Shown here in pieces: positions 17,062 to 25,214 of a DNA stretch of 64,000 nt. The notes beneath the pieces were generated by a model. The model was not told where the DNA came from. It saw nothing but the letters and a program-made list of their open reading frames with translations, and made no database searches. Source of the stretch: an uncultured Pelagibacteraceae bacterium (GTDB taxonomy: Bacteria > Pseudomonadota > Alphaproteobacteria > Pelagibacterales > Pelagibacteraceae); NCBI GenBank assembly GCA_902599995.1, contig CACKHN010000002.1, positions 1-64,000 on the forward strand, given 5' to 3'. The position numbers and the translations under genes were made by a program. Each line of letters begins with the position of its first letter. Position 1 is the first letter of the stretch.

Positions 17062-17095
17062 AAAGTTTTGATTACTTTATATTGATTATATTGAA

Positions 17096-18007
17096 TTAAT
17101 TAACAAAAAAAGAGCCTCTAATTCTTAACAATTCCCTACTTAATTCTTTATTTTCTTTAAATGGTTTTCTTCCATGAAGCCAAAAATAATTATTAGCTAT
17201 AACAGAATGACCTACTGGTAATTTAGTAATTATTTTATTTTTACTTTCCTCTAAGGCATCAGATAATTTTTGTAAAAAATTTCCTTGTTCCATATTTTTA
17301 GGTTCTGGAAACTGATCTATGTATGAGATTTTAGGTCTTCCTTCTTTATCAAACGAAAAAACTGGATGCTCAACTTTATAATCGATATTTTTGCTTTTAG
17401 GAGATCCCCAAATAAAATCTTGTTGTCCAACAGGATCATTTGACAAATCATCACAATGCTCCCAATCATCTAAATGTAACATTGCAGTTTCACCACCTTG
17501 CACATTTTGCTCCTCTAGTTTAGTCATAACTAACCAGTCGGTAACTTCCTTTACATATGTTCCATCTGTATGTAAATCCATATTTCTGTAAGCTTTTCTC
17601 AAATAAGAGTCACTTGCATCCTCATGCTTTACATGAAATCTAGCATAATATTTTCCCGCCATAGAGTCATAATTTGGAATTCCAATAAGGTGAGCAATTG
17701 CGGTTGATAATTTTACTAAAAATTTATCGTTAGTTTTTGATGAAATATTTTTAGGACCAATTATAAAGCAACCGGTTGATCTATCTCGGAGTACTGAATT
17801 GACTAACTTGCTTAGTTTATTGTTAGTTAAATCATCAAGACTTTTTGCAATTGTAAATCTAGTAAATGGTTTAAGTTCTAGTGCAGTAAGATCAAATTTG
17901 TTAAAAGGAAAAATTAATTTTTTTATAATATCATCATCTAGTTGAATATTTAGTATTCTACTAGAGTCTTTATGATTTTGAACATCTATACCTTCAATTT
18001 TTTCCAT
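17096..18007 (-). CDS. glaH: glutarate 2-hydroxylase (CsiD/GlaH family)
   Basis: Fe(II)/2-oxoglutarate-dependent dioxygenase that hydroxylates glutarate to L-2-hydroxyglutarate in lysine/glutarate breakdown. At 303 residues it is close to E. coli GlaH (325). It shares long family signatures, such as AIAHLIGIPNYDSMAGKYYA and ETAMLHLDDWEH. The iron ligands are His146, Asp148 (DLHTDGTYV) and His278 (WLHGRKPF), with 2-oxoglutarate-binding arginines in RELLRIRG at the end. In E. coli the next step is LhgO, but no such gene is in this window. Here the gene sits between azlD and a ProC-like gene within a liv transport array, which links that array to lysine- or glutarate-derived compounds. Confidence 0.88.
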   Translation of the reverse strand: MEKIEGIDVQNHKDSSRILNIQLDDDIIKKLIFPFNKFDLTALELKPFTRFTIAKSLDDLTNNKLSKLVNSVLRDRSTGCFIIGPKNISSKTNDKFLVKLSTAIAHLIGIPNYDSMAGKYYARFHVKHEDASDSYLRKAYRNMDLHTDGTYVKEVTDWLVMTKLEEQNVQGGETAMLHLDDWEHCDDLSNDPVGQQDFIWGSPKSKNIDYKVEHPVFSFDKEGRPKISYIDQFPEPKNMEQGNFLQKLSDALEESKNKIITKLPVGHSVIANNYFWLHGRKPFKENKELSRELLRIRGSFFVN

Positions 18008-18047
18008 ATCAACTTTTAAATTAACTTAAATAATAAATCAATTTGAA

Positions 18048-18371
18048 TTAAAAATAACTGTTAATGGCCGCCATACTTAAGGCAGAAAAAACTGTGGGAT
18101 AAACATAATTTTGTTTAGACACAAAGAATACAACTAATGACAATACGATAACAATTATTCTGCTTAAATAACTTGCGTCAATAAGTACACCAGCAGGAAA
18201 AATAATTGTTCTAGCAATTAGTGCTGCTAAGGTTGCATAAGCTAAACAATTAAACCATTTAAATAATTTTGAAGTCTCCTTGATACCCTGTGAACTTATG
18301 GCTCCAAGAAATCTTGAAATAAAGGTTGCTAATGAAGTAACTAAGATTGCATAAAAAATACTAACTGACAT
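18048..18371 (-). CDS. azlD: AzlD-family membrane protein
   Basis: Small (107-residue) partner subunit of the AzlCD exporter with three or four hydrophobic segments. FISRFLGAISSQG near residues 18-30 and the C-terminal SALSMAAINSYF fit the family. AzlCD exports branched-chain amino acids or their analogues across the inner membrane. The start overlaps azlC by 11 bases, so translation is coupled. It lies between the livKHMGF set and glaH. Confidence 0.85.
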   Translation of the reverse strand: MSVSIFYAILVTSLATFISRFLGAISSQGIKETSKLFKWFNCLAYATLAALIARTIIFPAGVLIDASYLSRIIVIVLSLVVFFVSKQNYVYPTVFSALSMAAINSYF

Positions 18372-19065
18372 TTAACTCTCCTATGAAATATGCAATTGTT
18401 CCACCAATTATGCCTCCAAGTAAAATAGACCATTCTGGTGATAAAAAATAAAAAATTGGTCCTAATATTGTTCCAAGTATAACTGACAATGTAATTTGTA
18501 TTGTTTTTGAGGCTCCCACCATCATACACAAGAAATAAACTGGATTTAAAATAGCTAATCCCATCATCATATCTTTATTTAAATGCTCTGAAAAATAAAA
18601 ACCTATAAAAGTACCTAAAACTGCTACGCTCCAGGTTGCACTACCTATCCCAATCCAAAAATCAATTCTTTGTTCTTTAGGAACTGTCTTATAATTACTT
18701 TTCATAATCAACCAAGCAGAAACAGCAATGAAATGACATGAAAAATAATATTTCCATTTAGGTTGATTTTTATGCATCATTAGTGGAAACAAAGAAACTG
18801 CCATTGGGTAAAGTCTCGCATTTACAAACCAAACTGCTAAAAACATATTTAGCAATGATGCTCCGACTAATAATGACTCCGCCATTACTAATGAACCTGG
18901 CAAAGCATAAGTTAACATTGTAGAAAAAATACTTTCTTGAATGTTAAAACCTAAATTTTTAAGTAAAGCTCCTATTGCAATGAAACAGCATCCTAACGCT
19001 ATTGCAGGACTATCAGGTGCGAGAATTGATTTATATCCCTTTAAAAAAAACTTCCTATCAATCAT
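18361..19065 (-). CDS. azlC: AzlC-family amino acid permease
   Basis: Large subunit of an AzlCD-type exporter, 234 residues with five to seven hydrophobic segments. The N-terminal GYKSILAPDSPAIALGCCFI and the LLVGASLLNMFLAVWFVNAR segment match the AzlC pattern. It overlaps livF by one base and azlD by 11. Its presence directly behind a complete importer suggests that import and overflow export of the same or related amino acids are co-expressed. Confidence 0.87.
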   Translation of the reverse strand: MIDRKFFLKGYKSILAPDSPAIALGCCFIAIGALLKNLGFNIQESIFSTMLTYALPGSLVMAESLLVGASLLNMFLAVWFVNARLYPMAVSLFPLMMHKNQPKWKYYFSCHFIAVSAWLIMKSNYKTVPKEQRIDFWIGIGSATWSVAVLGTFIGFYFSEHLNKDMMMGLAILNPVYFLCMMVGASKTIQITLSVILGTILGPIFYFLSPEWSILLGGIIGGTIAYFIGELNVS

Positions 19066-19850
19066 TAGCCGCCAAGGAATAATCGACCAACATCAGGATT
19101 TTTAAGTAGATCATCTCCTTTGCCAGCGATAGCAGTTTCACCAGATACTAAGACGTATCCTATATCTGCAAATTCTAATCCTTTTTTAGCATTTTGTTCA
19201 ACAAGAATGATTGTTTTTTTTTCATTTTCCTGAAGATCTCTTAAAATTTCAAAAACCATATCTATGTATCTTGGTTCTAATCCAATAGATGGTTCGTCAA
19301 CTAATAAAACTGACGGTTTCATAACAAGGGCTCTAGAAATTTCTAACAATCTTCTCTCTCCACCTGATAAAACTTTTGCAGGCTGACTTCTTCTATTTCT
19401 TAATCTTTCATATTTCTCAAAAATTCTTTCAGCTTCTTGATAAGATTCATCTGTATTTTCTTTTATATATCCACCCATTAATAAATTTTCCTCAACTGTC
19501 ATATCGGGAAAAACTGAATTATCTTGAAGTATATAAGCTATACCTACTGATTTTAGCTTTTCTGCTGGTGTTAAATTTGTAATTTCTTTGCCATCAATTT
19601 CTATTTGACCTGAAAAAATATTAGTAAATCCGTAAATAGAATGGAGTATTGTAGATTTTCCTGCTCCATTTGGACCTATTAAACACAAGGATTGAGCCTT
19701 GTTCACAAATAAATCAAAATTATGCAGAATTTCCATTTTTCCATAGCCAGCATTTAAACCTTTAATAGTTAAATGTATTTCACTTGGTGATAATTTTTTT
19801 AAATCTTCTGGACCAGGAGCTTTTCCTAAAACTTCATATTGATTAGACAT
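19065..19850 (-). CDS. livF: ABC transporter ATPase, LivF
   Basis: LivF-type ATPase of 261 residues. An N-terminal extension of about 25 residues (MSNQYEVLGKAPGPEDLKKL) precedes the ATPase core and is not in the other LivF of this window. Walker A is GPNGAGKST, the signature LSGGERRLLEISR, Walker B VLLVDEPSIG and the H-loop region ILVEQNAKKGL. It overlaps livG and azlC by one base at each end. It belongs to the first liv set, which has its own binding protein at 22599-23837. Confidence 0.93.
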   Translation of the reverse strand: MSNQYEVLGKAPGPEDLKKLSPSEIHLTIKGLNAGYGKMEILHNFDLFVNKAQSLCLIGPNGAGKSTILHSIYGFTNIFSGQIEIDGKEITNLTPAEKLKSVGIAYILQDNSVFPDMTVEENLLMGGYIKENTDESYQEAERIFEKYERLRNRRSQPAKVLSGGERRLLEISRALVMKPSVLLVDEPSIGLEPRYIDMVFEILRDLQENEKKTIILVEQNAKKGLEFADIGYVLVSGETAIAGKGDDLLKNPDVGRLFLGG

Positions 19851-20590
19851 TATTGAGCTCCTAAATACGCGTCTATTACACGTTTATCATTTTTAATTTC
19901 ATCAGGTGACCCGTTGGCCAACATTTTACCATGTGCTAGGCAGAAAATATTTTCAGCCAGCTGCATAATTACTCTCATATTATGCTCGATAACTAAAAGA
20001 GTAATTCCAAAATCTTGATTTACTTTAATTAATCTATCTATAATTCCATTAATCAATGTTGGATTAATTCCAGCTGTTGGCTCATCTAATAATAGCATTT
20101 CTGGCTCATTCATTAATGCCATGGCCAATTCTAATAATTTCTGCTGTCCAAAAGATAGGTCACCTGCTCTCAAATTTCTTTTTTGATATAAACCTACAAA
20201 ATTTAGCAAATTTTCTGCTTTTTCTGTGAGTTCCTTAGGAATTGTTGAAAATATCTTCATTAAACTCTCATCACTACCTTTGTGACTAATAAGCATATTT
20301 TCTACACAATTAAGCTTTCCATAAATTCGAGTTTGTTGAAAAGTTCTTAACAATCCAAGTTTTGCGATAACTGGTACTGGTAGTTCTGAAACCTCTTTAT
20401 CATTAAACTTGATTGAACCATTATCAATTGGGTATGTTCCAACTATTGAATTAAATAATGTTGTTTTACCGGATCCATTAGGACCAATTAATCCAACAAT
20501 TCTACCTTTTTCAACATTCATTGAGATATCAACATTAGCTTTAACACCACCAAATGATTTACTAACATTACTAACTTCTAGAATACTCAT
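19850..20590 (-). CDS. livG: ABC transporter ATPase, LivG
   Basis: LivG-type ATPase of 246 residues with Walker A GPNGSGKTT, LLRTFQQTRIYG, signature LSFGQQKLLELA and Walker B MLLLDEPTAG. The signature reads LSFGQ rather than LSGGQ, a variant also found in other LivG proteins. It overlaps livM by four bases and livF by one. Confidence 0.93.
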   Translation of the reverse strand: MSILEVSNVSKSFGGVKANVDISMNVEKGRIVGLIGPNGSGKTTLFNSIVGTYPIDNGSIKFNDKEVSELPVPVIAKLGLLRTFQQTRIYGKLNCVENMLISHKGSDESLMKIFSTIPKELTEKAENLLNFVGLYQKRNLRAGDLSFGQQKLLELAMALMNEPEMLLLDEPTAGINPTLINGIIDRLIKVNQDFGITLLVIEHNMRVIMQLAENIFCLAHGKMLANGSPDEIKNDKRVIDAYLGAQ

Positions 20591-21645
20591 TTAAGTTCCA
20601 CCTGTGCTTTACGATCTCTTTCATCTACAACTTCACCAAATCTCTCAGGATATTTTTCTCTTAACCATCCCATTATCCCCTCTGGGAAATAAATAACTAT
20701 TACAACAATTAAAACTCCAAGAGCAACGTATTGCCAACCTAAAAAGAAAGTCCAGAAACCTTCTTTGAAAATATGAAACACTGTTGCACCAATGATTGGT
20801 CCCCATAGGGTTCCCTTGCCACCTAGGATTGCCATTAAAACCATAAAAACTCCCATCTCTCTTCCATCAAAAGCAACATCGGTTGAGTCAATATATCCAA
20901 CTAAGCCACCCATAATACCTCCAGCAAGACCACAAAAGAAAGCTGATATCATCCAACCAACTATTTTATACTTCATCGTTTCAATTCCCATAGCCTCAGC
21001 TTTATCTTCATTATCTCTAATTGCGTTTAAAATTAATTTAAATCTAGTTGAGTAAATTCCTCTCACAGCTATGAAAGTCAGTACTAAAACAAAGAAACTT
21101 AAGAAATAGAAAAATTCACCTCTTGAGTCTAAAGATCCAACATCAGGAAACGGTGGAGTAGTAAAACCTTGTCCAGCTCCAATGATTTCAATTCCTCCAG
21201 AAATCTCACCTGCTGCAACTCCTAGTCCTAATGTACAGATTGCAAAATAATGTCCTCTAAGTCCTAAAATAGAGTACCCAATTAAGCCTGCAACAATAGT
21301 TGGTACAACTGCAGCAACGATTAATCCAACTGCCATTCCCTGAAAAAATTGTGCTGGAGTATGTACAAATGTTTTTTCACCACCACTTTCTGTCCACTCA
21401 GCTAATGGAAAAAACATTCCAACTTGCACAGAAGCACACAGATACATTCCAAGTCCATAAAAAAGTATGTTTCCAAATGAATTATAACCCATTTCACCAC
21501 CTTGAATATTCCATGTAGTTGCTAAAACTATTAACACACAAAGGATAGATAACTGTACTTTAAAAGCTGGAAACAAAAATGGAGCAGCTATACCAAATAT
21601 CAATATCCCACTATATAAAATTAAATTGTTTTTGCTGAGACTCAT
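20587..21645 (-). CDS. livM: branched-chain amino acid-type ABC permease, LivM
   Basis: LivM-type permease of 352 residues with about nine hydrophobic segments. The coupling loop LILNAIRDNEDKAEAMGIET and the following AILGGKGTLWGPIIGA segment are diagnostic. The C-terminus is charged and cytoplasmic (REKYPERFGEVVDERDRKAQ). It overlaps livH and livG by four bases each. It diverges clearly from the second LivM (12414-13784), so the two transporter sets are not a recent tandem duplication. Confidence 0.92.
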   Translation of the reverse strand: MSLSKNNLILYSGILIFGIAAPFLFPAFKVQLSILCVLIVLATTWNIQGGEMGYNSFGNILFYGLGMYLCASVQVGMFFPLAEWTESGGEKTFVHTPAQFFQGMAVGLIVAAVVPTIVAGLIGYSILGLRGHYFAICTLGLGVAAGEISGGIEIIGAGQGFTTPPFPDVGSLDSRGEFFYFLSFFVLVLTFIAVRGIYSTRFKLILNAIRDNEDKAEAMGIETMKYKIVGWMISAFFCGLAGGIMGGLVGYIDSTDVAFDGREMGVFMVLMAILGGKGTLWGPIIGATVFHIFKEGFWTFFLGWQYVALGVLIVVIVIYFPEGIMGWLREKYPERFGEVVDERDRKAQVELK

Positions 21646-22535
21646 TTTAAATACTCTCTTTTTCTCGAAAGTTTAAATCTTCTATAAACAAGTATTAAAA
21701 CTAACAATAAAAATACTGATCCAATTCTAAATTCAGTGCCAAGTATGTAATCTGCAAATTCCTCAAAAACACCTAAGCCCATTCCTGACATTGCAACACC
21801 AGGTAAGTTTCCTAACCCTGCAACAATAACAATCATGAAAGATCTTATTGTATAAGGCAGTCCCATATATGGATGAATTGTAAAAGTGATTGAAATTAGT
21901 GCTCCAGCAACACCACAAAGAGCTGCATTAATTCCGAAAGTTGCTGCATAAACTTTTTCTGTATCCACGCCTAAAATCTTTGCTGCTCTTGCATTTTGAG
22001 CTGTAGCTCTAATTGCACGGCCAAGCTTAGATTTTTTCATGTAAATTACTAAACAAATAGCGAATAAAATACTTATAAACGCTGAAAATATTTTTGAATT
22101 CGGTAGCACTACATTACTGTTAAATAACATAGTGGTTCCATAATCTGAATTTGCAAGGACAACGTCTGCTCCAAATGCAAAGTTCATTAATTGCATGAAA
22201 AGAATACTTATTCCAAAAGTTGCTAAAATAGAGATAAATAAATCTCTATCGACTACTTTATTAATGACAAGTTTGTAAATTGCTATACCAACAAAAAACA
22301 TTATTATTGGAGATACAATTACCCCCCATGCAGGATGAATACCGTAAAGATACATAAAGTAAGCAATGTATCCTCCTAAAATTACCAGATCTCCTTGAGC
22401 AATATTAATTATGTTCATTACTCCCCATTGAAGTGCCATACCATACGCAATCAATGCAAATAAAATTCCAAGTAAAATTCCGTCCAGACAAGCTTGAACA
22501 GAAATCATTGGATATTGGAAGACCATAAAATCCAT
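21642..22535 (-). CDS. livH: branched-chain amino acid-type ABC permease, LivH
   Basis: LivH-type permease of 297 residues with about eight hydrophobic segments. The opening QACLDGILLGILFALIAYGM and the coupling loop RAIRATAQNARAAKILGVDT are typical. The ATG at 22535 is preceded by AGGA at a proper distance. It lies downstream of an intrinsic terminator, so its expression depends on readthrough from livK. It overlaps livM by four bases. Confidence 0.92.
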   Translation of the reverse strand: MDFMVFQYPMISVQACLDGILLGILFALIAYGMALQWGVMNIINIAQGDLVILGGYIAYFMYLYGIHPAWGVIVSPIIMFFVGIAIYKLVINKVVDRDLFISILATFGISILFMQLMNFAFGADVVLANSDYGTTMLFNSNVVLPNSKIFSAFISILFAICLVIYMKKSKLGRAIRATAQNARAAKILGVDTEKVYAATFGINAALCGVAGALISITFTIHPYMGLPYTIRSFMIVIVAGLGNLPGVAMSGMGLGVFEEFADYILGTEFRIGSVFLLLVLILVYRRFKLSRKREYLK

Positions 22536-22547
22536 AATGAATCCTAT

Positions 22548-22587
22548 AAAAAAATACCCCCTATATATATTATATCAGGGGGTATTT
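22548..22587 (-). terminator. intrinsic terminator between livK and livH
   Basis: On the minus strand a stem of 10-11 bp (AATACCCCC/GGGGGTATT core at 22553-22561 and 22578-22586) with a 14-16-base AT loop is followed by a run of T residues (22554-22548). It begins 12 bases after the livK stop and ends 12 bases before the livH start. The position parallels the potD-potB terminator and predicts excess binding protein over permease mRNA. Confidence 0.88.
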
Positions 22588-22598
22588 GTAGATTTGTT

Positions 22599-23837
22599 TT
22601 ATCTTTTAGACCACGAAGGAATTGGGTGAATCAATTTAGCTGAAGCCCATTTAGTTGGAGCAACAACTTTATTTTCACATTTTCCTCCATCATCACACAT
22701 AACTTGGAAAAGTACCATTGGTTTATCAACATTCTGACCACCTTCAGCAAATTTTATATTTCCATAAAAAGTTTGCATGTTAGTAGCTGCAAGAGCATCT
22801 CTTACTTTCTTTTGATCAAAAGAATTTGCTCTTTCAAATGCATCTTTAAATACCAATAGAGCAGCTGATGATTCTGCTGCTTGATATGGTGGTGCATAAC
22901 CAAACTCTTTAGTAAAGTCTGCGTCATAAGTCATACCATCTTTAAAGAAATCATCTTTGTAAGTTAGTGTTTTGTGCCACTGAGAAGCACATAAAGCATA
23001 TTGTGAGTTTTTACCATGTTGCTTTGATAATTTAGCTGCATCACAGTGAGTCATCGCTAACATTGGAACATCTACTTTCATCTCAGAAATTTGTCTGATT
23101 GCTGTAAGTGCACCTTTTGTATGACCTGAAACAACTAAAACATCTGGTTTCATTTGTTTCACTTTTACCAAAGTAGCTGCCATATCATTTAGCTCCTTTG
23201 GTAATTTGTCATCAATAACCTTTTTAGAGCCCGTTCTCTTAATTGCATCTAAAACTCCGAGTCTTACGTCTTGAGAAAACGCATCTTGTTCAAATGCCAT
23301 AGCAACAGTAACACCTTTACCATTATTCTTTTCAACTGCTAAATCTATAGCAACATCAAGATATAAATTAGCTGGAGCTAAAACTGCAAATAGATATTTG
23401 TAACCTTTTGTAAATAAAGATCTAGACGCACCATTCGCTTCAACCATTGGGACACCATATTTTTCTGTAACCGGAGCTATCGCTTTAGTTAATCCTGAAC
23501 TGTATGGGCCAAGCATAAACTCAACACCATCTTGTGAAATTAATCTTTCAGCAAGCTGAGCTGCTCTTTTTGGATTTGACTCATCATCATAATAGATAAT
23601 ATCAAATTTATAAGTTTTACCACCAACTTTAACACCGCCCATGCTGTTAATTCTGTCAACGGCCATGTTGTAACCGTTTTGAGTATGAACACCATTAGAA
23701 GAGTATTTTCCAGTCAATGAAATTGCAGCACCTAAAACAATTTTATCTCCAACAACTTTCGCAAAAGATACGACAGATGTTGATAATAAAATAACAGCTG
23801 CAGAAATAAAACTTATGATTAGTTTGCTTATTTTCAT
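22599..23837 (-). CDS. livK: branched-chain amino acid-type substrate-binding protein
   Basis: Periplasmic Peripla_BP_6 protein of 412 residues, the binding protein for the adjacent livHMGF. The signal peptide runs to about residue 26 (cleavage after VVSFA), and the mature part begins with VVGDKIVLGAAISLTGKYSS, the usual first strand. The start is fixed by AGAGGAAA upstream of the ATG. Cysteines near the C-terminus (VMCDDGGKCEN) may form a disulphide. It is the first gene of the liv array and is followed by a terminator. Its ligand is unknown; the glaH and AzlCD context suggests an amino acid or diacid derivative. Confidence 0.9.
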   Translation of the reverse strand: MKISKLIISFISAAVILLSTSVVSFAKVVGDKIVLGAAISLTGKYSSNGVHTQNGYNMAVDRINSMGGVKVGGKTYKFDIIYYDDESNPKRAAQLAERLISQDGVEFMLGPYSSGLTKAIAPVTEKYGVPMVEANGASRSLFTKGYKYLFAVLAPANLYLDVAIDLAVEKNNGKGVTVAMAFEQDAFSQDVRLGVLDAIKRTGSKKVIDDKLPKELNDMAATLVKVKQMKPDVLVVSGHTKGALTAIRQISEMKVDVPMLAMTHCDAAKLSKQHGKNSQYALCASQWHKTLTYKDDFFKDGMTYDADFTKEFGYAPPYQAAESSAALLVFKDAFERANSFDQKKVRDALAATNMQTFYGNIKFAEGGQNVDKPMVLFQVMCDDGGKCENKVVAPTKWASAKLIHPIPSWSKR

Positions 23838-23886
23838 TTTTATTTCCTCTAGTTATTAATTAATTAATGGTTAATTTAATAAAGAA

Positions 23887-23920
23887 TTTGGTCTAATTGC
23901 AAGTGGCAATAAAGACCAAA
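23887..23920 (-). ncRNA. two-tier hairpin in the livK upstream region
   Basis: On the minus strand TTTGGTC pairs with GACCAAA (outer 7 bp) and ATTGC with GCAAT (inner 5 bp) around the 5-base loop CACTT, with a small internal loop. It lies six bases after the lysE-type stop and about 50 bases before the livK ATG. No T-run follows, so it is a poor intrinsic terminator. It could be an mRNA 3' end or processing structure for the exporter gene, or a leader element or operator for livK. Confidence 0.4.
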
Positions 23921-23925
23921 TATTA

Positions 23926-24540
23926 CTAGTATTGTTGAGTTATAACGACAATAAATGCAATAATTACTAATACACCCGCAGAAATTGTATTTATTGTTCT
24001 CGGTTTTGTTTTTATCCAGCTAATTAACTTTTGTGCGAGCAAAGCATAACCAATCAGAGATAAAAAATCTAAAACGACATATGTTGTAATTAAAATCAAA
24101 AACTGAATTAAATAATTTTCATTAAAATCAATAAACTGTGGAAAAATTAATGGAAAAAACATCCAAGCTTTTGGACTTGTGCCGGCAACTAAAAATCCAT
24201 CTTTAAAAAAAGAAAAGAAACTTTTTGAGAAATCTTTGCTTGTATCAATATCTTTAGGTCTAGAATTATAAATATCAAAAGCTAAATATAAGATATAAGC
24301 AACACCTGCCCATTTAAATAAATTTAAAAATTGTGAGTTTTCGGAAAAAAAAGAGCCAATCACAAAAATTACCAAAGTTGCTTGAATAATATTTGCGCTA
24401 ATATCTCCAAATGCAGTCCAAATACATTTTTGAACCCCATAATTCATGGAATAAGAAACAATCACAATTCTTGGTGGTCCTGGGGTAATAAATAAAAAAA
24501 GAATTATTTGTAAAAATAAAAAATAATTTAGGGGGAGCAT
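23926..24540 (-). CDS. LysE/RhtB-family amino acid exporter
   Basis: Inner-membrane translocator of 204 residues with about six hydrophobic segments. The family motif near the N-terminus is TPGPPRIVIVSYSMNYG (about residues 19-35; PGPN is more common). A second landmark is FKDGFLVAGTSPKAWMFF in the middle. Such proteins export lysine, threonine, homoserine or related amino acids. It lies immediately upstream of the livK-headed array in the same orientation, and a perfect 10-bp inverted repeat sits just before its start. Substrate not deducible. Confidence 0.85.
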   Translation of the reverse strand: MLPLNYFLFLQIILFLFITPGPPRIVIVSYSMNYGVQKCIWTAFGDISANIIQATLVIFVIGSFFSENSQFLNLFKWAGVAYILYLAFDIYNSRPKDIDTSKDFSKSFFSFFKDGFLVAGTSPKAWMFFPLIFPQFIDFNENYLIQFLILITTYVVLDFLSLIGYALLAQKLISWIKTKPRTINTISAGVLVIIAFIVVITQQY

Positions 24541-24547
24541 TTCTGAA

Positions 24548-24594
24548 GATAGTCCTTAAAAACCGGGAGCTAAAGATGGCTAAGAAGGACTATC
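24548..24594. repeat. perfect 10-bp inverted repeat with 27-base loop
   Basis: GATAGTCCTT (24548-24557) and AAGGACTATC (24585-24594) are exact reverse complements. The loop holds a Shine-Dalgarno-like GGGAG and the ATG of the short frame 24576-24632. On the other strand the repeat lies seven bases upstream of the LysE-type exporter's start codon. It could be an RNA switch for either gene or a protein-binding site. Confidence 0.55.
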
Positions 24595-24632
24595 CGTTTC
24601 ATATTACCAGAGACCTAAAAAAAATGCATTAA
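24576..24632 (+). CDS. putative 18-residue peptide or leader frame
   Basis: The frame encodes MAKKDYPFHITRDLKKMH and ends in TAA. GGGAG at 24565-24569 lies six bases before the ATG, a better ribosome site than most genes here have. It ends 26 bases before the DUF2805 gene. Codon use is unlike the neighbours: AAG, GAC, CCG and ACC appear in place of the AT-ending codons usual in this window. Part of the frame is also the right arm of the hairpin 24548-24594, so base pairing rather than coding may drive its sequence. It could be a leader peptide, a small protein, or a structured RNA that only looks coding. Confidence 0.4.
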   Translation: MAKKDYPFHITRDLKKMH

Positions 24633-24658
24633 ATTTTTATTTGAATTATAAAGGATTT

Positions 24659-24955
24659 ATGAAAAAAAAAGGTCGCATACCGATCACTAGAGTCAAAAAT
24701 CCAGAACCGGGCATATATGATCCAGATTGGATTATTTGGGCAGCTTGGGCCGATAGGATTACTTTTGAAGAAATAGAAAAAAAAACAGGGAAAACAGAGT
24801 CTGATGTAATTAGAATTATGAGAAGATCTATCAAACCAGCTTCTTTTAGATTGTGGAGAAAAAGGGTTAATCAAAAAAGTATAAAACACAGAAAAAAATT
24901 TGAGTACTCTAGGAAAGAAATTACTAGTAAAATTAAAAAAGGTGACTATTTGTAG
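24659..24955 (+). CDS. DUF2805/TIGR03643-family protein
   Basis: A basic 98-residue protein of a conserved family of unknown function. The core PDWIIWAAWADRITFEEIEKKTG followed by ESDVIRIMRR and KPASFRLWRKRV (about residues 20-75) matches TIGR03643/DUF2805 and reads like a helix-turn-helix fold. The ATG at 24659 has AAGGA upstream. A TTG 18 bases earlier is possible but less likely. It is followed three bases later by a glutaredoxin gene, with which it is probably co-transcribed. DNA or RNA binding is a guess from the basic, helical character. Confidence 0.82.
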   Translation: MKKKGRIPITRVKNPEPGIYDPDWIIWAAWADRITFEEIEKKTGKTESDVIRIMRRSIKPASFRLWRKRVNQKSIKHRKKFEYSRKEITSKIKKGDYL

Positions 24956-24958
24956 TTT

Positions 24959-25213
24959 ATGAAAAAAATCACAATTTATACAGGACCATTTTGTAATTAC
25001 TGTGATGCAGCAAAAAGATTGCTTGCTAGAAATAATGCCCCTTACAATGAAATAGATATTTCAAAAGTTGATGGTGCTATGGATGAAATGATAAAAAAAT
25101 CTAACGGAAAAAGAACTATTCCTCAAATTTTTTTTGACGATAAACACATTGGTGGTTACGATGAAACAAGAGCTTTAGAAAAAGAAAATAAGTTAATGGA
25201 TATGCTTAAATAA
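24959..25213 (+). CDS. grxC: glutaredoxin 3
   Basis: A dithiol glutaredoxin of 84 residues, as usual for GrxC. It reduces disulphides and protein-glutathione mixed disulphides in the cytoplasm using glutathione. The active site is Cys12-Asn-Tyr-Cys15 (GPFCNYCDAAK; CPYC is commoner). The TIP cis-proline motif (RTIPQIFFDDKHIGGYDE) and the glutathione-binding GGYD follow. It starts three bases after the DUF2805 gene and converges on the secreted-protein gene at 25215 with one base between stops. Confidence 0.93.
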   Translation: MKKITIYTGPFCNYCDAAKRLLARNNAPYNEIDISKVDGAMDEMIKKSNGKRTIPQIFFDDKHIGGYDETRALEKENKLMDMLK

Positions 25214-25214
25214 A

